DNA of 64,000 nt from Mycobacterium sp. E2733 (lineage in GTDB: Bacteria; Actinomycetota; Actinomycetes; Mycobacteriales; Mycobacteriaceae). Positions within the stretch are counted from its first letter, which is position 1. Every line of letters begins with the position of its first letter. Below are positions 17,153 through 24,902 of this stretch, piece after piece. Under the pieces are notes generated by a model, which was not told the origin of the DNA, did not search any database, and was given only the letters and a program-made list of their open reading frames with translations. The position numbers and the translations under genes were made by a program. The DNA lies in contig NZ_LZJZ01000092.1 in NCBI RefSeq assembly GCF_001667585.1, forward strand, positions 95,127 to 159,126. Reading direction: 5' to 3'.

Positions 17153-17934
17153 GCTCCCAGATGACGCCCGTGATGCAGGCGGCCAGTGACTTCGCGCTGA
17201 TCGGGGGTATCGGGTTCACCGCCCTCGGCGTGTACCTCAGCGTTCGGCGGCGCCGCATACACCCGCTCCTGCTCCTGTGCGTATCGGCGATGTCGTTTTC
17301 CTGGATCGAGGCGCCCTACGACTGGGCGATGTACGCGCAGTTCCCGCCGGCCATCCCCCGCATGCCTTCGTGGTGGCCGCTGAACGTGACGTGGGGTGGA
17401 CTGCCGTTGTTCGTTCCGGTCGGCTACATCTCCTACTTCGTGCTGCCGGCCGTGACGGGTACGGCGCTCGGGCGATGGTTGAGCGGGCGGTTCGGATGGC
17501 GCAGGCCCCCAACGTTGTTGGTGGTGGGTCTTATCGTCGGCTTCTGCTGGGCGCTGTTCTTCAACGGGTTCCTGGGCGCCAAGCTCGGCGTGTTCTACTA
17601 CGGCCGGGTCATCCCCGGGCTGGCGATCCGCGAGGGCACCGTGCATCAGTACCCGCTGTACGACTCCCTCGCGATGGCGATCCAGATGATGGTCTTCACC
17701 TACCTGCTGGGCCGCACCGACCCGCAAGGACGAAACGTCATCGAGATGTGGGCCGAGAACAGGGCGAAGAGCCGCCTCGGCTCGTCGCTGCTGTCCGTCG
17801 TCGCCGTGGTCGTCGCCGGAAACGCCCTCTATGGCGCGGTTTTCGCGCCGCACCTCGTCACGAAGCTGGGCGGCTGGGTGACCGCAGGGCCGACGGAGCA
17901 GTTGTTCCCGGGCGTGCCGAACCAACCCAAGTAG
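17149..17934 (+). CDS. AveC-like (spirocyclase family) integral membrane protein
   Basis: The 261-residue protein has about seven hydrophobic segments. The stretch SWIEAPYDWAMYAQF and the later FYYGRVIPGLAI recall mycobacterial proteins annotated as spirocyclase AveC family; in Streptomyces AveC acts in avermectin spiroketal formation. Family membership is from memory and no reaction is known for the mycobacterial members. It is translationally coupled to the 36-aa gene and lies within the P450/TetR cluster, so it may act on the same lipid-like substrate. Confidence 0.65.
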   Translation: MSSQMTPVMQAASDFALIGGIGFTALGVYLSVRRRRIHPLLLLCVSAMSFSWIEAPYDWAMYAQFPPAIPRMPSWWPLNVTWGGLPLFVPVGYISYFVLPAVTGTALGRWLSGRFGWRRPPTLLVVGLIVGFCWALFFNGFLGAKLGVFYYGRVIPGLAIREGTVHQYPLYDSLAMAIQMMVFTYLLGRTDPQGRNVIEMWAENRAKSRLGSSLLSVVAVVVAGNALYGAVFAPHLVTKLGGWVTAGPTEQLFPGVPNQPK

Positions 17935-17947
17935 GGAGGCCCGGCGT

Positions 17948-18919
17948 TTAAAGAGCCTCCGGCAGCACGACCTCGCCCACGCGCTTCAGATACGGCCAGG
18001 CGATGTCCGGTGGCAGTCCGCCGCACAGCGGTGACAGGTTGAGCACCTCGCCGGCGCGGACCTGCGAGATCGCCTCGGGCACAGAGATGATCACGTGCGA
18101 TTTCCCGGTCGCACGCAGCTCGTCCACGGTGTTGACGTGGCTGAATCCAGCCGTGGTCTCGTCCCCGGGGTTCCACGCGGCATAGGTGCGCACGTCGTGC
18201 AGCAGGTGCTCGCCGATCTCTTTCCACGCCTGCTCCACGTCGTCCGCGACGAAGACGACCGAGGGCGTGTCGCGGTCGGGAAAGAAGGTGGGCCCGGGCT
18301 GATGGCCGTGCTCGCGGCAGGCCTCTTCGTACGCCTCCTGCATGCCCGGCGCGTTGGCGTTGCCCAGCATGCCCAGGCCGTATCTGCCGGCCCGACGGGC
18401 CGCAGCCAGAGTTCCGCCGCCCCACATCAGTCCGGGGCCGCCGGGAGTCACGGGGCGCGGTGTCACGGAGATCCGCCGTCCGTCTTCGACGACGGTCTCA
18501 CCGGCAAGCAACCGCCGTAACAGCGCGAGTTTCTCGTCGCAGAGGCGGCCACGGGTCTTCATCGGCACGTCGAAGTGCTCGAACTCCTCGGGCCGGTAGC
18601 CCAAAGCCAGGATGTAGGACGCCCGCCCGTTACTGATGATGTCGAGGACCGCCATGTCCTCGGCGAGACGGACGGTTTCGTAGAACGGAAGAATCAGGAT
18701 CAGGCTCAGCGCCAGACGCTGGGTCCGCGCGGCCACCGCTGAGGCCAGCAAAAGCGGTGAGGGCAGGTAACCGTCCTCGGATCCGTGGTGTTCGCACAGC
18801 ACGGCGGCCAGACCGCCGTGTTCTTCGGCCCAGGCGCACATTTCGGGTGCCGTGGCGTACAGATCGGTTGGGGGCGCGGCCCATTCAGGATCGCGCATGT
18901 CGAAGCGCAGCGTGTACAC
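17948..18919 (-). CDS. LLM-class F420-dependent oxidoreductase
   Basis: The 323-residue protein starts at GTG 18919 with AGGAG upstream. VLCEHHGSEDGYLPSP, RTQRLALSLILILPFYETVRLAEDMAVLD and GRASYILALGYRPEEF (read in pieces) are luciferase-like barrel segments. It belongs to the group often found beside P450 and DapB-like genes in mycobacteria. The gene is convergent with the AveC-like gene, 13 bases apart. Confidence 0.84.
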   Translation of the reverse strand: MYTLRFDMRDPEWAAPPTDLYATAPEMCAWAEEHGGLAAVLCEHHGSEDGYLPSPLLLASAVAARTQRLALSLILILPFYETVRLAEDMAVLDIISNGRASYILALGYRPEEFEHFDVPMKTRGRLCDEKLALLRRLLAGETVVEDGRRISVTPRPVTPGGPGLMWGGGTLAAARRAGRYGLGMLGNANAPGMQEAYEEACREHGHQPGPTFFPDRDTPSVVFVADDVEQAWKEIGEHLLHDVRTYAAWNPGDETTAGFSHVNTVDELRATGKSHVIISVPEAISQVRAGEVLNLSPLCGGLPPDIAWPYLKRVGEVVLPEAL

Positions 18920-18964
18920 GGCAAACTCCTAGGTGGCCTAAACTCTGTGGTGCACGTTACACGT

Positions 18965-19093
18965 TCAGTCCAAGGCGTAATGCGGCAGCGTCGTGGGAAT
19001 ATCTAGCGAGCTCAGCAGGCCCGGGGACGCGTCCACGACGTACGGGATCGCGTTGACCACCCGCATGGCCGTAGACACCATCGCGGCTGCAGA
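18965..19093 (-). pseudogene. C-terminal remnant of a DapB-like oxidoreductase
   Basis: Reading the minus strand from 19093 to the TGA at 18965 gives 42 residues including AMVSTAMRVVNAIPYVV and PGLLSSLDIPTTLPHYAL. These align without gaps to the end of the intact protein at 19254-20351 (AMVATAMRVVNAVPYVV and PGLLSSVDLPLTIPQHAF). A TAG stop closes the frame at its upstream end and no start or Rossmann domain is present. It is the tail of a deleted third paralogue, left in the gap before the LLM gene. Confidence 0.8.
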
Positions 19094-19112
19094 CTAACCT
19101 AAAATTTGTTCG

Positions 19113-19136
19113 TTAAGATAGTGCGTGCTCTCTTAA
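19113..19136. promoter_or_regulatory. Inverted repeat upstream of DapB-like gene
   Basis: TTAAGA (19113-19118) and TCTTAA (19131-19136) are perfect arms. Inside, GATAGTG CG TGCTCTC (19117-19132) repeats the first half of the TetR operator at 16995. The site lies about 120 bases before the start codon, in an AT-rich patch suited to a promoter. Confidence 0.5.
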
Positions 19137-19253
19137 ACCTTGACCCCGCTTGCTCGCGGCTGCTAGCTTCCGAATCGAACGTCGGGTAACTGCCGGCGTA
19201 AAGGGCAACGGCCGCCTCAGCTTTCATCGCGCACGCAACTGAGGAGGAACAAG

Positions 19254-20351
19254 ATGACGGCTCATCGCGTGGTGGTGTGGGCGACGGGCGGCATCGGGTC
19301 GATAGCGATCCGCACCATCCAGCATCGCCCCAATCTGGAATTGGTCGGGGTGTGGGTGCACTCGCCTGAGAAGGACGGCAGGGACGCCGGCGAACTCGCG
19401 AACGGCGAGCCGATCGGACTGAAAGCCACCACCGATGCGGAGGCGCTGATTGCGCTGAAGCCCGACTGCGTCATCTACGCCGCCAGCGGCCCGGAACGCG
19501 ACGCGCTGGCCATCCCGGACTACGTCCGGCTGCTCGAGTCCGGCATCAACGTCGTCACGACCAGCACCACCCGGCTGGTCAACCCGCACGCCTACGAGCC
19601 CGCCGAGTGGCGCGACCAACTGGTCGCCGCGGCCAAGCAGGGCCAGGTCTCGCTGTACGCGTCGGGGATCGAGCCCGGCTTCGCCGCCGACTACCTGCCG
19701 CTGGTGCTGTCCACCCAGTCGTCGTCCATCGACAAGATTCACGCCTTCGAGATCGGCCTGTACGACGACTACGGCGTCCCCGACATCATGAGCGACGCGC
19801 TGGGTTTCGGCCGGCCGCTCGACTACCAGCCCTGGATCGGCTTCCCGGGCGCGATCGCCGGCGAATGGCAGGGACAGATCCGATTGGTCGCCGGCGCGCT
19901 CGGTGTCGAAGTCCAGGAAGTCCGCGAATATTTCGACCGCGCCGTCACCAACCGGACGCTCGAGGTCGCCATGGGCACCGTCGAGGCCGGAACGTGCGGT
20001 GCGCTGCGCATGCGGGCGATCGGCGTGGTCGACGGCCGCGAGGCCATCGTCATCGAGCACGTCACCCGGCTCGCCCACGATGTCGCCCCGGACTGGCCGA
20101 CCGGGATCGGCGATCTGTCCTACCGCGTCATGATCAGTGGCGATCCCGACATCGATTGCACGCTGGCGGCGACGCTCAAGGATCCGCGCAAGGCCGGAGT
20201 CGGCGGAATGACTTCCGGGGCCGGTGCGATGGTCGCCACCGCGATGCGAGTCGTCAACGCCGTGCCGTATGTCGTTGCCGCAGAACCGGGATTGCTCAGT
20301 TCGGTGGACCTGCCGTTGACGATCCCCCAACACGCGTTTGTCGGCGGGTAG
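19254..20351 (+). CDS. DapB-like NAD(P)-dependent oxidoreductase
   Basis: The 365-residue protein starts with GAGGAGG upstream. It has a Rossmann start (VVVWATGGIGSIAI), the ESGINVVTTSTT turn and the SGIEPGFAADYLP segment shared with the paralogue at 6272, and closes with MRVVNAVPYVV. The substrate is unknown. Neighbours are LLM, P450 and AveC-like genes and a possible shared TetR operator, which suggests lipid or xenobiotic reduction rather than lysine synthesis. Confidence 0.85.
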   Translation: MTAHRVVVWATGGIGSIAIRTIQHRPNLELVGVWVHSPEKDGRDAGELANGEPIGLKATTDAEALIALKPDCVIYAASGPERDALAIPDYVRLLESGINVVTTSTTRLVNPHAYEPAEWRDQLVAAAKQGQVSLYASGIEPGFAADYLPLVLSTQSSSIDKIHAFEIGLYDDYGVPDIMSDALGFGRPLDYQPWIGFPGAIAGEWQGQIRLVAGALGVEVQEVREYFDRAVTNRTLEVAMGTVEAGTCGALRMRAIGVVDGREAIVIEHVTRLAHDVAPDWPTGIGDLSYRVMISGDPDIDCTLAATLKDPRKAGVGGMTSGAGAMVATAMRVVNAVPYVVAAEPGLLSSVDLPLTIPQHAFVGG

Positions 20352-20374
20352 GTCGCGCCGGTTACTCTGCGGGC

Positions 20375-21583
20375 GTGACGTTCAACCCGCTCGAGGAGCT
20401 CACGCTGCAGCAACTGCAGCTCCGCACGAGCATGAAATGGCGCGCGCATCCGGCCGATGTCCTGCCGCTGTGGGTCGCCGAGATGGACGTCATGCTGGCA
20501 CCTACCGTGGCCGAGGCGCTGCGGGCGGCCATCGACAACGGCGACACCGGATATCCGTGCGGCACCGCGCTGGCCGAAGCGGTCAGTCAATTCGCCTCTG
20601 AGCGTTGGCAGTGGCACGACCTGGAAGTAGGCCGCACCGCGATCGTGCCGGACGTCATGCTCGGCGCCGTCGAGTTGTTACGCCTGGTCACCGACCGCGG
20701 CGACGCGGTAATCGTCAACCCCCCGGTATACGCCCCGTTCTACGCGTTCGTCACGCACGACGGCCGCCAAGTCGTTGAAGCGCCGCTGGACGCCGATGGC
20801 CGAATCGATCTGGACGCGTTGGCGGAAGCCTTCGCGCGTGCCCGAGCCGGGGGTGGAAACGTCGCGTACCTGTTGTGCAACCCGCACAACCCCACCGGAT
20901 CGGTGCATACGGCCGACGAGCTCGCGGCCGTCGCCGAGCTCGCGCGCCGGTTCGGCGTCCGGGTGGTGTCGGACGAGATTCACGCGCCCGTCGTCTTGTC
21001 GGGGTCGCGGTTCACCCCGTACCTGACCGTGCCCGGTGCGGAGAACGCCTTCGCCCTGACGTCCGCGTCCAAGGCCTGGAGCCTGTCCGGACTCAAGGCG
21101 GCCCTGGCCATCGCCGGCCCGGAGGCGGTTGCGGACCTGCACCGGATGCCGGAAGAGGTCAGCCACGGGCCGAGCCACCTCGGCGTCATCGCCCACGCCG
21201 AAGCCTTCCGAACCGGTGGCGATTGGCTCGATGACCTGCTGCGCGGCCTGGATCGAAACCGGACGCTGCTCGGCGATCTGATCGCCGAGCACCTGCCGAA
21301 GGTGAAATACCAATGGCCGCAAGGGACTTACCTCGCCTGGCTCGATTGCCGGAAGCTCGGCTTCACCGAAGACGCCGCCGACGGCCTCGCGGTGGTGGCC
21401 GACCTGTCCGGGCCCGCCCGGTGGTTCCTCGATCACGCCCGGGTGGCCCTCAGTTCCGGCCACGTCTTCGGCACCGGCGGTGCGGGGCACGTCCGACTGA
21501 ACTTCGCGACGTCGGGGGCCATCCTCACCGAGGCCGTGTCCCGGATGGGCCGCGCCCTCGCGCGTGCGGGCGATCCGGGCTAG
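20375..21583 (+). CDS. PLP-dependent MalY/PatB-type aminotransferase or C-S lyase
   Basis: From GTG 20375 the product has 402 residues; the open frame upstream is only antisense-like extension through the DapB-like gene. PLWVAEMDV near the start, CNPHNPTG, VVSDEIHAP and the lysine in SASKAWSLSGLK are the class I/II fold landmarks and mark the MalY/PatB (cystathionine beta-lyase-like) branch. It would cleave or transaminate a sulfur amino acid. It corresponds in type and place to Rv2294, from memory. The gene lies 23 bases after the DapB-like gene. Confidence 0.88.
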   Translation: MTFNPLEELTLQQLQLRTSMKWRAHPADVLPLWVAEMDVMLAPTVAEALRAAIDNGDTGYPCGTALAEAVSQFASERWQWHDLEVGRTAIVPDVMLGAVELLRLVTDRGDAVIVNPPVYAPFYAFVTHDGRQVVEAPLDADGRIDLDALAEAFARARAGGGNVAYLLCNPHNPTGSVHTADELAAVAELARRFGVRVVSDEIHAPVVLSGSRFTPYLTVPGAENAFALTSASKAWSLSGLKAALAIAGPEAVADLHRMPEEVSHGPSHLGVIAHAEAFRTGGDWLDDLLRGLDRNRTLLGDLIAEHLPKVKYQWPQGTYLAWLDCRKLGFTEDAADGLAVVADLSGPARWFLDHARVALSSGHVFGTGGAGHVRLNFATSGAILTEAVSRMGRALARAGDPG

Positions 21584-22308
21584 GCGCGAATCTCCTCGGC
21601 GCCGCGCCCCAAGTTGCGGAAGCCCTCGGCGGGCTGCTTGAAGCCGAGCACGAACGGCAGCGAGCTCAACTCCAGCTTGACCGTCGCCCCGAGCCGGCGC
21701 AGGAAGCCGGACTCGGGCGGGGCCATGGGAACCGGCGACGTCGCGAGGTCGAGGTAGTGCGTCGAAGTTTCACCGATGTCGTCGAAGATGTGGGTCAGTG
21801 GTTTGCACAGCGAGCGCACCGGCTCGTCGAGGCACGCCGCGACGGGATCGGTCATCAGCACGTATTCGACCACGGGCACCAGGTTTTTCAGCATGCGATG
21901 CACGAGGATGACGTCGTAGCCCGCGAGCTCCACATGGCGCTTCACCCGTTGTTCGGCCACCTCGCCCTGGTGGACTACGAACTTCAATGAGAGTTTGTCC
22001 AACTGCGCACAACTCGCACACTCGCAGGCGAGATCCTTCTGGAAGCGCTCACGCCGCGCGATGAACGCCTCCCGCATCCGGGACAACCGGTCGCACACCA
22101 GCACTTTGGCATCGCCGTCGGGCGCCCAGAAGAAAGCGGCGTCACCCTCGAGCTTCGCCAGCTTCAGGCCTCTGCCGGCGTCGATCACCGACTCCAGCAG
22201 CCCGGCCACCGTCAGCTGCGCATGGGCCAGGTGGGTGCGGTTCCATTGCATGTAGTGCGTGTAGCCGCTGATGTCGGCAATGATCAGGACCGCGCGCCGA
22301 ATCGCCAT
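21580..22308 (-). CDS. DUF2652 family protein
   Basis: The 242-residue protein begins AVLIIADISGYTHYM and continues with LKLAKLEGDAAFFW, the pattern of DUF2652, which resembles a degenerate nucleotide-cyclase fold. A CECASC cluster near residue 96 could bind a metal. The catalytic Lys/Asn/Arg set of cyclases is not apparent, so enzymatic activity is doubtful. Its stop overlaps the aminotransferase stop by four bases. Confidence 0.75.
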   Translation of the reverse strand: MAIRRAVLIIADISGYTHYMQWNRTHLAHAQLTVAGLLESVIDAGRGLKLAKLEGDAAFFWAPDGDAKVLVCDRLSRMREAFIARRERFQKDLACECASCAQLDKLSLKFVVHQGEVAEQRVKRHVELAGYDVILVHRMLKNLVPVVEYVLMTDPVAACLDEPVRSLCKPLTHIFDDIGETSTHYLDLATSPVPMAPPESGFLRRLGATVKLELSSLPFVLGFKQPAEGFRNLGRGAEEIRA

Positions 22309-22311
22309 GAA

Positions 22312-22323
22312 TAAACGAGTTTA
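22312..22323. promoter_or_regulatory. Short AT-rich palindrome
   Basis: TAAAC GA GTTTA is a perfect 12-bp dyad four bases upstream of the DUF2652 start, in the gap to the divergent dehalogenase gene. It may be a repressor site; the short length makes chance occurrence possible. Confidence 0.3.
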
Positions 22324-22421
22324 ATGTCAACCCACGCCTGGCCCAATGAAATCTGCCACTAGACGAACTCGCGTTGTCGAGAGACGCTTGCAGAGGCGCC
22401 CGCCCACCGGAGGAGCTGAAT

Positions 22422-23327
22422 ATGCATGTGCTACGAACCCCGGACTCCCGATTCGAAAACCTGGAGGACTATCCGTTCGTAGCGAACTACCTCGACGTGG
22501 CGGCAAGCGACACCCAGCCGCTACGCATGCACTTCCTCGATGAGGGCCCGGCCGATGGGCCGCCGATCGTGCTGCTGCATGGGGAGCCGACCTGGAGTTA
22601 CCTCTACCGGACGATGATCCAGCCGTTGGCCGACGCCGGGAACCGCGTGCTCGCGCCCGACCTGATCGGTTTTGGCCGCTCCGACAAGCCCGGCCGGATG
22701 GAGGATTACACCTACCAGCGGCACGTCGAATGGGTGACCGCCTGGTTCGAGCGCCTGAACCTCAAGGACGTGACGCTGTTCGTGCAGGACTGGGGGTCGC
22801 TGATCGGGCTGCGCATCGCCGCCGAGCAGGGTGACCGCATCGCGCGACTCGTGGTGGCGAATGGTTTCCTGCCCACCGCGGACCGACCCACGCCACCGGC
22901 CTTCCACATCTGGCGGGCGTTCGCGCGTTACTCCCCCGTGCTGCCCGCCGGCCGAATCGTCTCCGTCGGTACCGTCCGGCGCGTTCCCGCCCGGGTGCGG
23001 GCCGGGTACGACGCGCCATTTCCCGATAAGACGTATCAGGCCGGGGCCCGCGCCTTCCCGCAACTGGTGCCAACCTCACCGGACGATCCGGCGGTCCCCG
23101 CCAACAGGGCCGCCTGGAAAGCGCTGGGCCAATGGGAAAAGCCATTCCTCGCCATCTTCGGGGCCCGGGACCCCATCCTCGGCCAGGCGGACCGTCCCCT
23201 GATCAAGCACATCCCCGGCGCCGCGGGCCAGCCGCACGCCCGCATCCGCGCCAGTCACTTCATCCAGGAAGACTCCGGACCCGAACTGGCCGAACGCGTT
23301 CTGTCCTGGCAGCAGGCGCTGCGCTGA
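22422..23327 (+). CDS. dhmA: Haloalkane dehalogenase
   Basis: The 301-residue protein starts at ATG 22422 with GGAGGAG upstream. HGEPTWSYLY carries the halide-stabilising region, the nucleophile Asp is in VQDWGSLIG near residue 123 with the adjacent Trp, and RASHFIQED supplies the histidine. It hydrolyses carbon-halogen bonds to an alcohol and halide. The sequence closely follows my recollection of DhmA from M. avium and Rv2296. It may also act on other small substrates in the natural setting. Confidence 0.92.
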   Translation: MHVLRTPDSRFENLEDYPFVANYLDVAASDTQPLRMHFLDEGPADGPPIVLLHGEPTWSYLYRTMIQPLADAGNRVLAPDLIGFGRSDKPGRMEDYTYQRHVEWVTAWFERLNLKDVTLFVQDWGSLIGLRIAAEQGDRIARLVVANGFLPTADRPTPPAFHIWRAFARYSPVLPAGRIVSVGTVRRVPARVRAGYDAPFPDKTYQAGARAFPQLVPTSPDDPAVPANRAAWKALGQWEKPFLAIFGARDPILGQADRPLIKHIPGAAGQPHARIRASHFIQEDSGPELAERVLSWQQALR

Positions 23328-23338
23328 CCAGCTTGGAC

Positions 23339-23358
23339 GCGTCAGCCGGTGCTGACGC
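23339..23358. terminator. Hairpin terminator between convergent genes
   Basis: GCGTCAGC and GCTGACGC are perfect 8-bp arms with a CGGT loop, 11 bases after the dehalogenase stop and followed by TT. It can serve both the dehalogenase and the convergent CysQ-like gene. Confidence 0.7.
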
Positions 23359-23434
23359 TTCCACCGGGATCGTCAAAACCGTTTTCAGGCAGACGAATTC
23401 GCACAATTAGCAGATGGCCGGTGCGTTGATAGCC

Positions 23435-24178
23435 TCAGCGCGTTACGGCCAGTACGGCTTCCGCCAGCTCGGGCCGGCAGACCAGCAAATCCGGCAACTT
23501 GGGATCCGACCGGTTGTAGGCCAGCGGGGACCCGTCGATGCGCGAGGTGTGCAGACCGGCGGCGCGGGCCACCGCCACCGGGGCGGCCGAGTCCCATTCG
23601 AATTGGCCGCCGGCGTGCACGTAGACGTCGGAAAGCCCCTGGACGACCGAGGCCACCTTGGCGCCGGCGGAACCCATCTCCACCAGCACCCCGTCCAGCG
23701 CGTCGCGCACGCTCAGGGCGATGGCGGGCGGGCGGGTGCGCGACACCACGATGCGCGGCTTGCCGGGCACCGCGGGCGGCGAATCGACCTCGGGAGTGGC
23801 CAGGGTGATGCCCTGCGCCGGCAGCGCCACCGCACCGGCAACCAGATCGCCGGCCTCCCACAAGGCGACGTGCACGGCCCAGTCGTCGCGTCCGAGCTCG
23901 GAGAATTCCCGCGTCCCGTCCAGCGGATCCACGATCCACACCCGCTCGGAGCGTAATCGGACCGGATTGTCCACACCCTCCTCGGAGAGCACCGCGTCCT
24001 CAGGTCGCTCGTCGGCGAGAGCCGCCATCAGAAAGTCGTGGGATCTCTTGTCCCCCGCCGCTTTCCGCTCGCTCGCTTCCGCGTCGGCGAACTCTTCCCG
24101 GACCGTGAGCAACAGCCGTCCGGCCTCGGTGGCCAACCGCGCGGCCAGGTCGTGGTCATCCGTCAGTTGCAGGGCCAT
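23435..24178 (-). CDS. CysQ-like 3'(2'),5'-bisphosphate nucleotidase / inositol phosphatase
   Basis: From ATG 24178 the product has 247 residues; longer frames would read through the promoter palindrome. Metal-binding residues of the FIG superfamily are present: DAVLSEEG, DPLDGTREF with the D-x-L-D-G-T core, and WDSAAPVAVARAAG. VWIVDPLDGTREFSELGRDD resembles mycobacterial CysQ (Rv2131c), which hydrolyses PAP and inositol phosphates. Because CysQ proper lies elsewhere in mycobacteria, this is probably a paralogue. AAGGA precedes the start. Confidence 0.83.
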   Translation of the reverse strand: MALQLTDDHDLAARLATEAGRLLLTVREEFADAEASERKAAGDKRSHDFLMAALADERPEDAVLSEEGVDNPVRLRSERVWIVDPLDGTREFSELGRDDWAVHVALWEAGDLVAGAVALPAQGITLATPEVDSPPAVPGKPRIVVSRTRPPAIALSVRDALDGVLVEMGSAGAKVASVVQGLSDVYVHAGGQFEWDSAAPVAVARAAGLHTSRIDGSPLAYNRSDPKLPDLLVCRPELAEAVLAVTR

Positions 24179-24188
24179 CACAATCCTT

Positions 24189-24211
24189 AAGTTGGTAGCG
24201 TTGACCAACTT
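24189..24211. promoter_or_regulatory. Strong palindrome at the CysQ-like promoter
   Basis: AAGTTGGT (24189-24196) and ACCAACTT (24204-24211) are perfect 8-bp arms with a 7-base spacer. The site abuts the ribosome site of the CysQ-like gene and is 67 bases before the divergent Rv2297-like gene. It looks like a MarR/TetR-type operator, with no regulator gene beside it. Confidence 0.6.
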
Positions 24212-24277
24212 TACCCTGCCAAGGCGACGCGGCGGGCCCCACCCCGAGACGGAAGTTCCGGCCGTAATCTGGGGAAT

Positions 24278-24895
24278 GTGAGCGGGGGCAACGTTCCATT
24301 CTTGAGCCGACTGCGAAGCATTCCCCGGGGGCGGCTGATCGTGGTCGGTATCGTCTCGGCGGTCGCGCTGTGCGGCGTACTCGCCTTCGTGGGGGCGAAG
24401 CTGACCGAGGACAACCACGGCGCCGGGCCACCCACCGCCCAGCCACCACCGCCGCAGAGTTTCGCCATCCCGGGTTGCTACAACATATCGGTGCCGCCGA
24501 TCGAACGCCCGAAGCGGCTCAACGTGCTGGGCTGCGCGAGCGTCGCCGTTGCGCTGCAAGACATGTCGTGGAGTTCGTGGGGGCCGCAGGGCGCCGACGG
24601 GACCGGCACGGCCGTGTTCAAGGTCTGCGACCCGAACTGCGCTGCGGGCTATCAGCTCACCGAGCCGGTAGTCGTACACGCCTGGAATCCGCAACCTCCG
24701 CGGCGCGAGGCCATCTGTCAGGTCGGCCTGAACATTTTCGCCGACATGATCCTGGCCTTCCCCAGAGGCGTCCCCCCACCGAACGTGCAGAAGATGAACG
24801 CCCAGTACAACGGGCAGCCGGCGGTGCACTTCGCCAACTACTCGAGCGGCGACACGCGCGGCACCCAATTCATCGGCTACACGTACTGCAACTAA
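24278..24895 (+). CDS. Membrane-anchored secreted protein (Rv2297-like)
   Basis: The 205-residue protein starts at GTG 24278. A basic N-terminus is followed by one hydrophobic helix (LIVVGIVSAVALCGVLAFVGA), a Pro-rich linker and an extracytoplasmic domain with six or more cysteines (PGCYNI, LGCAS, VCDPNCAAG, AICQVG, TYCN) that could form disulfides. I know no function. Position matches Rv2297 of M. tuberculosis, from memory. Confidence 0.75.
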   Translation: MSGGNVPFLSRLRSIPRGRLIVVGIVSAVALCGVLAFVGAKLTEDNHGAGPPTAQPPPPQSFAIPGCYNISVPPIERPKRLNVLGCASVAVALQDMSWSSWGPQGADGTGTAVFKVCDPNCAAGYQLTEPVVVHAWNPQPPRREAICQVGLNIFADMILAFPRGVPPPNVQKMNAQYNGQPAVHFANYSSGDTRGTQFIGYTYCN

Positions 24896-24902
24896 CGCTC
24901 GA

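Noticed and set aside
19607..20374. Long 5' extension of the aminotransferase frame
   Set aside because: It lies fully inside the DapB-like gene in another frame and is Arg/Gly-rich; the enzyme fold begins at GTG 20375.
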